From Coptis chinensis (Eukaryota > Streptophyta > Magnoliopsida > Ranunculales > Ranunculaceae), in assembly GCA_015680905.1 (NCBI GenBank), contig CM027378.1:5208001-5272000 (forward strand): a stretch of DNA of 64,000 nt. Direction: 5' to 3'. The notes beneath the pieces are model-generated. The model made no database searches. It was not told the DNA's origin and worked only from the letters and a program-made list of their open reading frames with translations. Both the position numbers and the translations under genes were made by a program. Positions 34,496 through 45,843 of this stretch are shown here, in pieces (within the stretch, counting starts at the first letter, position 1; each line of letters starts with the position of its first letter).

Positions 34496-34617
34496 GAGTG
34501 TACACTGAAATGACATTACGAGACCGTTCGAGTGTACACTCAAATGACATGGCGAGAGCATTCGAGTGTACACTCAAACGATATGGCGAGACCGTTCGAG
34601 TGTACACTCAAACAACC
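34496..34617 (-). repeat. 34-bp array of perfect palindromes upstream of ULP gene
   Basis: Units start at 34496, 34530, 34564 and 34598, an exact 34-bp period with 3.6 copies. Each opens with the 12-bp perfect palindrome GAGTGTACACTC (the first copy ends in G instead of C), followed by AAATGACATGGCGAGA-like sequence. The array lies about 95-215 bp upstream of the proposed minus-strand start at 34402, in promoter position. Evenly spaced dyads of this kind suit binding of a dimeric protein, but that is inference. Confidence 0.85.
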
Positions 34618-35195
34618 CCGTGGTTTCAACATGGCTAGACCGGTTGGACTTCTTGTTGGGCTTGGGCCCAATACAATTTTTTTTTTTAGAAAATGGCAAA
34701 TTTGTAATATATATTTTTTTTGGGGGTTTGCCCAATGCAATTTCATGAGTGCCCGATTAAACTACCTTATTTTGTTCTTAAGAAATATTGATGCAAAATC
34801 TATTGCAATACCACTTTAAATCTCAAATTTGATCTAAACTAGGGTATTATAGCATTTAATTTGCCAAATTAAAGACAAAATAGAACTTTTTCATTCGATT
34901 ATATTTCTTCGTAATTTCTGGTGATATGCAACGGCGAGGTTTCCGACCAACGACAACGACTTTGGCCATGAAAAGATGGAGAGAGGAGAGAGGAGTTCCC
35001 AAACCCAGAGAGTAGAGACGGAGAGAGAAGACTTCATATTCTCTTTTAATTACTGTAGATGCCTCATATCATCAAACTCTTTTAGTTGTCAAGCCACGTG
35101 GGAATCTCGAGATAAGAGTATAAGACACATCTCAATTTAGACAGTTGGTAAAAGTTGCGCTCTAATTCAAGGAGAGAATGATCTCCCCTTATCAG

Positions 35196-35570
35196 GATTC
35201 TATCTATATTTACTTTTCTACATATTGTTGTATCAAAGGAAGGTTCTAAAGGTGGCCTGAGATGCTAACTATGTTAATTAATGAGTGTTAGTTCATGCGT
35301 GTTAAAATTGTAGCTTTTGGGATTGATATCATGCGTGCTCAAACTTTACTCATATTTCATACCCAACCTACTAGCAAGTAAATATTAGGAACTTCAATGT
35401 AAGGGGAATTAAGATGCACTTGTTGAGCTATAATCAGATAGACAAATGTTAAGTTGTTGGGACTTGGGATATGGCATGTAGGAGAAAGAGTCGTTATCCA
35501 AGACATAATCGATTCTAGCAAACAGTTAAAACTTACAAGGCAGTGAACCCACCTCAGATGTATTGACATA
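35196..35570. other. Gap between MULE and hAT
   Basis: A 375-bp AT-rich stretch between the right MULE repeat and the hAT end. I see no gene or repeat in it. Confidence 0.5.
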
Positions 35571-35875
35571 CAGTAGCGAAGCCAGGAATGTAAGTGAGGG
35601 TGAGCCAACAAGACAAAAACCAAACATACAAAAAAAAAACCTAATTATTTTTTAACTAAGTAATAAATCAAACCTGATCACAAAATAAGTATATTTCGAA
35701 CATCAACAAATCATATAAAACGATCGCAATAAATGTATTAGAAAATAAAATTAAAAGAAAAAAGAATCCAATCTAAGCAATTACTTGTTCATAGTTGTCT
35801 TCGGCGGCCTTCTTTTTCGTCATCTTTCTTCATTTTCTGGAAGCGTTGCATGAGCAACTCGGTATCAATGCTATT

Positions 35876-36062
35876 AATAGGGATGTAAATGGGGTGGGTC
35901 AGGGGTGGGTTTGCCATCCCCACCCCCGTCCCTGACTTCGATTTTATTCTCCATACCCACCCCAATCCCCATTTGAGAGTAGTTGGGGATTCCCCATCCC
36001 CGCCCCATATGTGTACCGGGTCCCTATACTCGCCCCATTCCTCATTAACCAACTTTGGAAAA
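35876..36062 (+). mobile_element. GC-rich MITE-like insertion in hAT
   Basis: A block opening TAGGGATGTAAATGGGG with many GGGTGGG/CCCACCCC words, unlike the AT-rich surroundings. Openings of this kind are common in small hAT-derived MITEs of plants. It lies next to the proposed C-terminal end of the hAT transposase. A right terminal repeat is not clear. Confidence 0.45.
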
Positions 36063-36173
36063 AAAAAATCATGACTTGTACTCATCATATTCACCTAACT
36101 AACTAATGGGGAGGGATAAAGGCACATTCTTATGCGCACATTATACCCACATTTTTCACATACAAATGAATTA

Positions 36174-36409
36174 AGGCCTGGTTTTTTGTGAAGATGATCT
36201 CCCCACTATGAAGATCATTCTTACAAAAAATTATAATATTTAGATATGTCTAACTAACCATGTAAAAATTAGTGTTCATTTTTTAGCTTTTCATCTAACG
36301 GTCCAAAATTTTTGTGAGTATGTTCTAAGGTTAGATTTCTTTGAATAAGCTGAATTTTTGTGAGGATGTTCTCCATGGTGGGGAGATTATATCTACAAAA
36401 ATTCAGCCT
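36174..36409. mobile_element. Tourist-like MITE, TTA target duplication
   Basis: The ends AGGCCTGGTTTTTTGT (left) and, read inverted from the right, AGGCTGAATTTTTGT are terminal inverted repeats with ATCTCCCCAC inside both. It is flanked by TTA on each side (36171-36173 and 36410-36412), the 3-bp duplication of PIF/Harbinger elements. It is 236 bp long with no coding sequence and is inserted in the hAT element. Confidence 0.75.
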
Positions 36410-38633
36410 TTAATTTAACTTTTAAGTCTAATAAACTTTCACAGTAGTCTAAGTATTAAATTAAATTTGCAAGTACAAAAACTATATTCTAGCACAATAA
36501 TATCTAAGTCTAACTATCTAACCAATAATATCTTTCATATAGCATAAAGTGGCTTCGGTCTAGTAGTGTAAGAGGGGTACGGACGTACGGTCTTGTGCTT
36601 GACTTGTATACAAGTGAAAAAAAAAATCGTTATCATAATTATTTATGATATTCATAGCAGAAAATGTCATCTCCACGGTGGCAGTAGCAACATGTAAAAT
36701 CAACACCAACTTAATTAACAAATAAATAAGTGGGTACACAATGTATTTCTTCGTCTCAACCATTTTTTTTAGCTAAGCCGCTAATTCCATTTACCCCACC
36801 AAACTTAGTATCAGAACGTACATCAATGATATAATTCTCAAGATGATCCGCTAATTATATTCCATCCGATCTATCTCTGAAAAATCATCGGGATAAAGTA
36901 AGTTGAGCAAAACGGATCAACTTTTGCTTATCAAAAGCAACAAACGACTCACTACAATCAAGACATGTCATACAAAGAAGTAATTTTGAGTTTGTTTCAT
37001 TAAACCGGTCGTTTAACTCTTAAAGTTGCAAATCAATACAATTGGTAGATTAATCCAACATGATAGTAACGTATATTGGTGCTTCCTTCCAGTCTTCATC
37101 GAAGCCTCCCTCAAGCCACATACGTCTCTTCCATATTTGGAACAACCACATCATGTTTGGCACATAATAAAGAAACTTAAGTCAGGAGACTATCCCACCT
37201 ATCATCTCTCATAATCTATAAGCGTACCTTTGTTATTTTAGCAAGAGCCATGACATTGACAATTTCTTGGTCTTCACGCTGCAAAGCCTTTGACAAATCA
37301 TTACTAATTCCTAGTATCATTTTCATCAAATATAAATTGAAGATAAATTCAAAAGACTGCACTGCATTAAATCCAATAATCTATAAGTCTCACCTCTTTG
37401 TTTCGAGCTTGAACCATCTTTTGTTACATTATCAAACACATCAACTACTAAACCATAAGTGTTAATCATGCCAAAAAGTGTATAACATTGTGAGCCCCAT
37501 CAAGTGTCACTAGATCTAAAAAGGTTAGCGATTGACTCATGTTCTTTGCAATTGATACAATGGCTAATTGAAGTTAGCGAGCAAAACAATGAACATAAAA
37601 TGCATGCATACTCATTCTCCTTCATTATAAGTGCTTTTAGGCCATTCAAATCACTTTGCATATTGTTGGCCCTATCATACCCTTGCTCACGCAGTCTAGA
37701 TATGCTCAATCCATGCTTGGAGAATAACTCATTGATTGCCTTTTTAAGTGTTACCGCACTAGTTTTCTTAACATGCACAACTCCGAAAAAGATCTCAATC
37801 ACATAACATTTCTTGTCGACATAACGCAAAACAATTGTCATTTGCTGCTTAATTGATATATCACATGTTTCATCAACTAAAATAGCAAACAATGAATTTT
37901 CATAATCCTTTAGAATAACATTTGTAGTTTCCATAGCAGTTGCATCCACAATATCTTTTTGGATATATATCAGGCCAGGTCAATTTCCAATTTTTAGAAG
38001 CATTATCAAAAACTTTCTTAAATTTTTTGTTATGATCTTTCAAAAACCATATAAGTTTCAAGAAAATTGCCTTTATTGATCGACTCCTCTGATTCATCAT
38101 GGCCACGGAAAGCTAAACTTTGTCTCAAAAGAAACCTAATGCAATCAGTTATTGAAGTTAGGTGTATTTGATAATCCCTTCGAACTTTGTCAAATTGTCT
38201 ATGAAGAAATATTTCAATATGCTGCTCTTGATTTAGCAATGCCTATGCTACCTTGTAAGGAATATTGTGAGCACTATTTGGTCCTCCAACATGCTCTTTT
38301 AATTTGGTTTTCCTTTCCCAATTAGCAAATTCCCTGTGAGAAAAAACATCACCGCCTCTTTGTGCCCCCTTATCAGGTTTAAAGAGATAACAAATATAAA
38401 CAAAACGCAGTATCCTCATGAATACTATATTCCAACCAACTAAATTCTCTATACCACTCTTGCTGAAAGTGTTAGATTCTCTTGTCTATTATCCTTGGAG
38501 GAAAAACATGATTAGGCTGGCAAGGGCCCCTAAGCAAATATGCTCTTCTCACCGAGTCTTGATCATTAGGATGATAATTTGAAATCTTTTTCCTCAGTGC
38601 AGGGTCTCCTGGAAGACTAGACAAGTCGAGTTC

Positions 38634-39358
38634 TGAATATGAGTATTTGATATTGGTGGAAAGGGTTTTGTTGTTCATCTTAGATTCTTTGTTTAGAGGA
38701 GGGTTTTTGATGGATGAAACACTAAACTTTGTAACTCTTCTCTTCTAGTCTCTTTTGGCTATTTGGAATTACTCTCAATCTTAAACTTGTATTGAAATGA
38801 TTAAGAAAACTTGTATTGACTTGATTAAGAACTTGGTTTACACTAAAGCTTGAAGAACATGAAAATGGAAAATAATGAAATAACAATTTAAAATAAAAAC
38901 ATTTAACCTACTCCTAATGACCAAATATTTAGATCTAGGGTAAAGATCTTTCTCTACTACTTTGGTTTATATATGACACCATTTACAATTATACCCTTCT
39001 TCCTAGAAACAAGCTTATGGGCTTTTGACCTAAGCTCACATATTAGAAGTCTTGATTTTGGCTTTAGGTCTCTGAGTTTGTAGCTTTCAGTCTTGAGTCA
39101 TTGAGTCTTTGACTTTGACAGTTGACTTGACTTTTGACTTTGACTTTCCGACAACTTTGCTCCGAAGCTGGAATCTTTCCAACCAGCGTAAATAGCCATC
39201 CTTTTTGTGTTAAATTGCACGTATTAGGAATATACATCCTAAATGAATTGTATCCTACAAATGGTAGCAAAAGCTATAAGTTGACTGTTCATTAAACATA
39301 AGAACGACATAAATGAAGCATTGTAAAGGTAATAAAATGCACATTTGGGGACTGATCA
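38634..39358 (-). repeat. Left (3') LTR of Athila-like element
   Basis: Starts TGAATATGAG and ends GACTGATCA on the plus strand. It is about 725 bp and pairs with 47722-48421. It carries a direct duplication of CTTGTATTGA.(A)TGATTAAGAA, absent from its partner, which explains most of the length difference. Confidence 0.9.
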
Positions 39359-39375
39359 ACTACCCCCAAACAGCA
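39359..39375 (-). other. Polypurine tract of Athila-like element
   Basis: Read on the minus strand, the bases just inside the left LTR are GTTTGGGGGTAGT. A G-rich purine run next to the LTR fits the plus-strand primer and confirms minus orientation. Confidence 0.65.
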
Positions 39376-41390
39376 TTTTGCTTGTCCTCAAGCAAAAGAT
39401 GAGAGAAAAAAGTAAGATCACAAATGTGTGATTTATTATACTAATCTCATTTCGCAGAATGCGATTGCATTGACCATATGCAACAAGACCTTAAACCACT
39501 AGAACTTTCCTAGTGGACGAGCTTAAGCCTCGTGAGAGTTTTCTAGAGAAGGTACTCACAAACTTCTTTTATCTAGTACAAAGGGTTTTGTTTCCTTATT
39601 TATTCTCAAAGGTTTATATATCTCATTAGCGGGGGAATAAAGAAAAGCTCCTTTGAACTCAGAATAATATATATACAGTAGTTTAATCATCTAAAGATAA
39701 ACGTGCAAAACTTGAGCGGTGAAATGCAAAAGCATGGTCGTTTTTTAAACTTTTGGAGAGCGTCCTTAAGTTGGGTCCTCACAGGGGTGTGTTGCAATCA
39801 CAACTCTCTGATAGATTCACTCAAGTTTCATTTTCTCAAGTGCAGAGGGCACTTTTATTCCTCACATACTCGAATGACATCCAAGGAAACCGGGGTCGAT
39901 TGATCACAATTTCCACTTATTGTCACACCATCCTATTCCTAGTTGAGCTAGAGGTCTTTTGTTAGGAATTACAGGGCTAAGGTAGTGGTCTAGAAATAAA
40001 GGGAAGGGAAAACAAACTCTGATAAGTTGAGAAATTGGGTCTTCAGGATATTTGTAACTAGAGAAAAACCTCGTTTTGTTATTTGCTTCCGAAATTGTGA
40101 TTCATTCTTTTAGCCCTTTGGCTTTGTGACTCCATATGATTTTGAATTTTTGGGAGTTCTAACTTTGCTTTTGTTTCTTTTGAAATCGACTCCTTTTGAT
40201 TTTGAACTTTTGGGAGATTTCGATCTTTGAATCTTTTCTTTCTTTTCTTTTTCTTTTGAAGCTTCTAACTATTCTGTTTTTGTACAAGGCATTCTCTTCT
40301 CTTTTTACATATCATCCAATTCTCAACTCGTCAGCTGGGTAAGCTTTTTTATTGTGTGTGGTAACTGTTCAGGGATTGATGGCGAAGAAATAGAAAGGCT
40401 TTTAGAATTTAGTGAAGGCTCAAGGGCGGTAACTAGAGGAAAACCTATCTTTTTGGGTTTTTAACGTTTATTTGGCTATATCGATCTAAAAAGGGCCTAA
40501 ATTATCTCATAGGATATGGCGTGGTGATCAAGCAAGTGGACATGTTATCTTTTTATCTGGACATCCTTGTGTCATCACTCAATAATCATTCAGATGAGGC
40601 TTTTGGCTAGATTCTCACAGGATATGGAACTTAATTGTTCTAACATTGGTCTTGGAAACTCACTGCTATATACAATCAAATGATGATGCATGCCATTCAT
40701 GAAAAGGTGCAGAAACTATTGTATGCATATTAATCTAAGTACGAAGAACAAGTCCTTACTCTAGTGCTATAATGAGACTTCTAAACCTTTTATTCATCAT
40801 AGAAAAAGGAAGACAAGACTTTTAGTACTAAACAGAAAAATATTTTTGGTCTTTTTGAAATATTTTAAGAAAAAAAGAAATATAGAAAATCTATTTAATA
40901 TAAGAAATGCTAATTAATAAATGTCTAGTTTTTGCAAATGTTACTATACCACCCCCAAACAGAAATATGTTTTGTTCTCAAAGTATGAAGAAAAAAAAAG
41001 ATTATCATAGGAACATGAGCAAAAACGATAGTAACTTGTACTCTGTTCTTCGTTATGAAAATAAACCACCCCTAAATAGTTTTGGAGTTGAGTGTGGGTT
41101 GATAGATATAGAACGAGAAATACATGGTTTATCTAAAAGGTAAAAAAACATAATTATTCTAACATGAAATTTTTGGTTTTATTGAATTTTATTTGTAAAA
41201 CATGCATAGTGTAGAAAATAAGAAAAATTTGGGCATGATATATTTGTATGTCCTTCTGCTCATATACCACAAATCCTTATATATTCCACAAAACACAAAC
41301 ATCCATAAGAGATAAGACTATGAAAAACTAGAAGTGCAGAAAGTAAAAATAGATACTACAACGATAATAAAAAACATATAACTATGCGGA
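39376..41390. other. Athila-like 3' non-coding region
   Basis: AT- and T-rich region with repeated words around GATTTTGAA.TTTTGGGAG (40137-40215). No protein-coding domain is seen. It corresponds to the untranslated stretch upstream of the 3' LTR. Confidence 0.5.
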
Positions 41391-42422
41391 CACTAGGGAG
41401 TTGCCTAGTCAGATTCCGCGCGGGATAACTAACGACATCGAGATGAACTCGAGCTACTTCTGTCTCTCCCCTCTCAGAAGCCGATGGAACTATCTCATCT
41501 CGCAACGCTTGAAGCATCTGGAGAGTGTTGTCCTGAAAGGTGCGCTACTCCTGCTGAATAGTAGTCAACTGCAGATGTAGTAAACGCTGACCCTCGTGCA
41601 TGAATTGCAAAGCATCCAAAGGACGCGTGATCTGAGACAGAACTCCTGGAGCAAAGTAGTCTACTGGAGGTGGAGATATGGAGCGTCGTCATCATCGAGA
41701 CCGTGCTCGATCTCTTGTACTACCTCTGGGGACCAGTCGTGCTAAACGCAATGAAGGTAGATAGGAGTGAATGTGGCAGACTTGACTGCCACAAAGTCAG
41801 TCGGAACTGCTGCTCCCCAACTAAGCATGAGCCTAGTTACAAGGGTAGGAAGGGGAGCAGTACTCCGTCTACACTGAGAAAGCTGGTCCCACAGGAAAGA
41901 AGCAATACATAACCCATTGTTCCGGGTCTGTAAAATATATCCAAAGAATGTGAAGGATCGACTTATTGATATCTAAAAGTTTCGTCGTCCCCACAAGGTT
42001 GTGTGCAATCCACGTTGCCACTGCCAACTAGTTCTTTCTCAGAGAAGTCTGCCTCGCGCAGGTAAAACCATTAACGTACTCGCCCGCTAACACAGTAGCA
42101 TTCATCAAATCGAACACTGTGCCATGAAACTGCTGACTCTCGAGTCGTGTCGCACTTCCATGCCTAAAATCATTCCAACTATCTACCTAGTGAACACATG
42201 ATAGCAACCCCCAAACGATACGGTAACCAAGCATTCGTTATCACGAGCTAAGTCGCGAAAAAAAGCTTGAACAAGAGAAGGGGAGTAATGGGCGGTGGGT
42301 TCTAGCAAGAGTGGCCTCCAACCTCTTCTAAGGATTTGTGCTATGAAGAAAACATCAAAAATCCCCAAATCAAAGATATTAGAAAAATTCATCTCGGGAA
42401 CAATCTTTCGAGTGGCAGCCAT
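41391..42422 (-). pseudogene. Athila-associated plant-transposon-domain fragment
   Basis: The frame from 42422 (MAATRKIVPEMNFSNIFDLG) continues with QILRRGWRPLLLEPTAHYSP and LVQAFFRDLARDNECLV, then after a stop NATVLAGEYVNGFTCARQTS. This resembles the 'putative plant transposon protein' domain that lies between pol and the 3' LTR of many Athila elements. Further minus-strand pieces down to about 41400 look coding but are broken by stops. The function is unknown. The family call is moderate; position and orientation support it. Confidence 0.55.
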
Positions 42423-43467
42423 TAGAGGGTGTTTTGGTTAAATTGAAAGTGGATATAAGGTGGGGTGAATATGGGCGAGTTGCAGCTGAAACTATTTTTA
42501 ATTTGGTGTAGGTTGAGGCGCGACGCGAGTTTTGGCAGGCACGGGCGCAAGTCAGCTTTGAGTGTGCGAGCTAGGGTTTTGAATGGAGAAGATGGTATGT
42601 CAGGCGGTCACGTGGTTGGGTCTTAAACCCGCGTACGACCGTCGATTGTTGGGTTTTTAGGTTTTTGAAATTTTGGCCCAAGCCCAAATAAAATGAAAAA
42701 ATACCGAAAAGGTCCCGTCCTGTCTCGTAACGAGTAAAATGCAAATCCCCGCTTCATTACCGGTCTGATTCGGACAAACAAATTGTCTAAACGATTAGCA
42801 TGAAGAATCCTATCCAATGGTATATCACATGCTTCGATCCAAGGTTGTATGACACACAAGATGATAAATGAACGCCTTGAAGCGTGAAGATAACATAAGC
42901 TGTATACACGAATGAGCTCTGAAAAGAATAGAGTATGCCAACTTGAAAACAAAGCACATGAATAGCGGAATGGATCAAAAAGAGTGTTACAAGAGCAAAG
43001 GGAATGGATGGTGGAAAGAATATACAAACTTAAAGTTAAAGACTAATTAATTTTTTTGGATTATATTTTTGAAAAACTGTAAAAATGTGGGTCGTTTTAA
43101 GTTAGATCCCCAAGACTCGAGTCAATCCTAACTAGAAGGTTTGATGACTCTATGAAGCTGAGCTCTGTGCTTTGGTGTAAGGCACATGTAGACTATAAAT
43201 ACTGAGCCTTTGCTTATCGGCTGAAGCTCAGGGCAGTCTGGTGTTTGACATCTCAAGTACCAATTCTCCCTGACTGCGCGCCGTCTGCGGGCGTAGGAAT
43301 GTTTTCCTGCACCAGGCGTGGTGGTGTGAATTATCTTCTAGATATCATGTTTTATATCAATCGGAAGAGAAGAAAAAACTTCTGAATCAGAGGGTATACG
43401 TCTCCATTGAGCCTTGCTCGCTGGAGAATAACTTTCTTTAGACATTTTGAAAGATTTGTAGAAAGGA

Positions 43468-43491
43468 GGGGGAGAGAGAGAGAGAGAGAAA
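43468..43491 (+). repeat. (GA)n microsatellite
   Basis: About ten GA dinucleotides, preceded by GGAGGGG. Confidence 0.8.
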
Positions 43492-43705
43492 AGAAGTTCT
43501 TGAAATTTTTAGCAACTGGAAATATTTTGTAGAATTTTTAGAAAAGGGAGGGAGGGAATTTTTTAAAGTTTTTATTCAAAATGAGTATTTTAAGGTCAGA
43601 TTCTCGAGACAATAATAGAGAGATGCATGATAGAATTAAACAATTCATGGTTTCACTTTGGGTTACACCATTTGTTTAATTCTAGAAGTCGACTCCTCGT
43701 CGAGG

Positions 43706-43731
43706 TTTTTTTTTTTTTTTTTTTTTTTTTT
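43706..43731 (+). repeat. 26-base T homopolymer
   Basis: An uninterrupted run of T after TCGTCGAGG. On the minus strand it is a poly(A) run and could mark an old retroposed 3' end, but no adjacent source was recognised. Confidence 0.85.
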
Positions 43732-44580
43732 CCGTTCTTGTTTTTCTTAAAAGATATCTCTAACAAGATAGAGGATTTTTGCAAGAAGATAAAATCGTAC
43801 GTTAATCCAGTATCATTTTGGTTACTCTGGGATGTAAGATTTTAATTTTCATATCCTCAAGTTTTTGAAAACTATGTAGAGATATATATAAAAGATTCTT
43901 ACAAAAGCAGTGAGAAAACATACCATAACAGATTGTCTTAGGCAACTTTCATGTCGGTCCGAGTGAACCCAATCCAGACGGACAAAGCTTCAGTTATACA
44001 AGTTAGGGGTTTTACTGTGCAAGACATGGAATGCCCAGACCCGTGCGAATAGCGCGGTGATATAGGCGTCCCTTAATAAGCAAAACTGATCTCAAACCGC
44101 CCCTAGATTGCGATTTTCTAGGGGTTAGTTCGTGTAGAATCCATTGCTCATTTTGAAACAAAAACATATGACTAGTGTTGTGTCGAGGATCCTCTATTAT
44201 AAAAACTGGAAAAACCATGAACTTTTATAAAAACAACAAGAAAAAACTATTTCTAACAAAAAGAGTGTAAAATAAAGAAAAAGAAAATTATATACTTGCT
44301 CCACAGGAGTACACTACTCAAACTACGAGTAAAAGTGCTAACAAGGAATATGCAAGATATACGTGGACTCAAGGGTCTGACACTTATAACCACACACTCC
44401 AAGTGGAGTGGTCCGATTACCTTTTCCGATGTACTCCAAAGAAATAGATGTAAGGGAATGAATGGATTGGAAATACATCACGGAACAGAGAATTTAGGTG
44501 GTTGTAGCTTCCAAGGTTGAGTTCGCTTGTTTAGGATTAGGAACTGTTTGTCTTGGGAACACACCTTTCTAGGCTTTCTC

Positions 44581-45843
44581 TTAAGTTAGGTGGCTTAGAG
44601 ATTGTTGTATAGACACCAAGATTTGAGATTGTTGGTGCATCAAGTATAGCATCATCTCAAATGTTTTGTCTAGTATGACATTAGTAGGTTGGGCAACTGG
44701 TACTAAGTTTCTTTGGTTTTTGATTGGTGGATTTTGGTAGTTCTGGTTAAAGTTGGATGGAACCATTGCTCTATTCTAATTGTTGTAGGTACCTTGTACT
44801 TGTCTGAACCGATTAAATGTATTTTGTGGTTTGACATAATTTGTGAACCCTGGAGGTGGTTAGTTTTGTGGATTACTGTTCCATTGAAAATTTAGGTGTT
44901 GCCTCCATAGTGCATTTGGTATATTAAAAGCACAAACTTCTTTTGGTTGAAGTGATGCTATGTTGTTGAGCAAGGGATAATGGGTAGATACGTGATTTAG
45001 ATCGAAACAGAAAGTGCATGGTGTTATATCGATGTTCATGACTAGTTAGGGAGTATGGTCTTTTTGTTTGGTTGCAAGGGCATCTATCTTTCTTGTGAGG
45101 GTTTCGATTAGGGTTTTCATCTCTGGATCGGATTTTACCCCAAATATACCATTGGCTTTGGAAATACTTGACTGGGATGTTCTGAAATTGTTTGTGTCGC
45201 TCTAATGAGTACTCTTTTCAGCTTGGTCTTCTAGAAAGGTTAGAGCTTATGTAGCACCTTTATTTAAAAAGTTTCCATTACTCATGATATCCAGTGTGAC
45301 TTTGTGTTCTTAGAGAAGACCTTTGAAGAAACATTAGACAATAGTGGATTTTTCGAGTTTATGGTGAGGACATGAATGGATCAGGTCAGAGAATCTATCC
45401 CTTGCTTCAGAGAATGTCTCACTCGGACTTTGTCTGAAGAACTGTATTTTGTTTACTATCTTCTCTGTTTTCTTCGGTGGAAAGTACTTCTTCATGAAGG
45501 AGAACAGTACCTTTTCCCATGTATCGAATGAATCGGGCTTCTGCGATAGAAGCCATGCATGGCTCTTGCCAGCTAGAGTGAAGGGAAACACTCTCAGTTT
45601 AACTTGAACATCATAAATGCCCGGATGATTGAACGTACTGCAGACCTTATGTATCCGGCGTAGGTGTTCGTATGGTAACTCGTGTTCGAGATCGTGAAAG
45701 ACGGGCAAGAGATTAAATACGTTAGGTGGGATGCAGAAATCACTATTGAGCTGTGTAAGTTGTATACAAGATGGAGGTCCATCTTGTAATGGTGTGTAGA
45801 AACTAGAGAGAGGCTCTTCAGCTTGAACTACTTCATCCGCCAT
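44581..45843 (-). pseudogene. Athila-like gag
   Basis: The intact 169-residue N-terminal frame (45843-45334) contains the retrotransposon gag domain: KLRVFPFTLAGKSHAWLL, DSFDTWEKVLFSFMKKYFPP, IQFFRQSPSETFSEARDRF and HSCPHHKLEKSTIV, followed by a TAG and more gag-like sequence (FFKGLL). A zinc knuckle in the next part (CTFCFDLNHVSTH) has Tyr in place of its last Cys. The C-terminal part (44766-44581) is Asn/Gln-rich (NFNQNYQNPPIKNQ). Gag forms the particle that packages the element RNA. It is now interrupted by several stops. Confidence 0.8.

Larger units (their letters stand above)
24622..35195. mobile_element. Large Mutator-like element carrying a ULP1-type gene
   Basis: A 57-bp sequence at 24622-24679, opening CTGATAAGGAGAG and including TCTCTCCTTCAATTAGTGCG, recurs inverted at 35139-35195 with about 80% identity by eye. 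Between them lie mudrA-type transposase remains (plus strand, 27546-29889) and a ULP1-like protease gene (minus strand, about 31000-34402). This gene pair in convergent orientation is known from ULP-carrying MULEs of plants (for example the Kaonashi group in Arabidopsis). A smaller complete MULE (25353-27369) is nested on its left side. The 9-bp flanks outside the inverted repeats do not match, so the exact boundaries, or the idea that both repeats belong to one element, remain open. Confidence 0.6.
42423..44580. other. Athila-like interior where pol is missing
   Basis: About 2.2 kb between the gag end and the plant-transposon-domain fragment. I searched both strands for RT (YVDD-like), RNase H and integrase motifs and found none. 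It contains a (GA) microsatellite (43468-43491) and a 26-base T run (43706-43731). Confidence 0.55.

Noticed and set aside
34496-34617. Evenly spaced repeats resembling a CRISPR array
   Set aside because: Contiguous 34-bp tandem units without unique spacers, in plant nuclear DNA with no cas genes.
24613-35204. 9-bp target duplication for the large MULE
   Set aside because: Flanks ATATCGCAA and GATTCTATC do not match in any small shift I tried, so no duplication is claimed.
42623-43027. 134-codon minus-strand frame in the Athila-like interior as pol remnant
   Set aside because: No RT, RNase H or integrase motif; composition is unlike retroelement pol.
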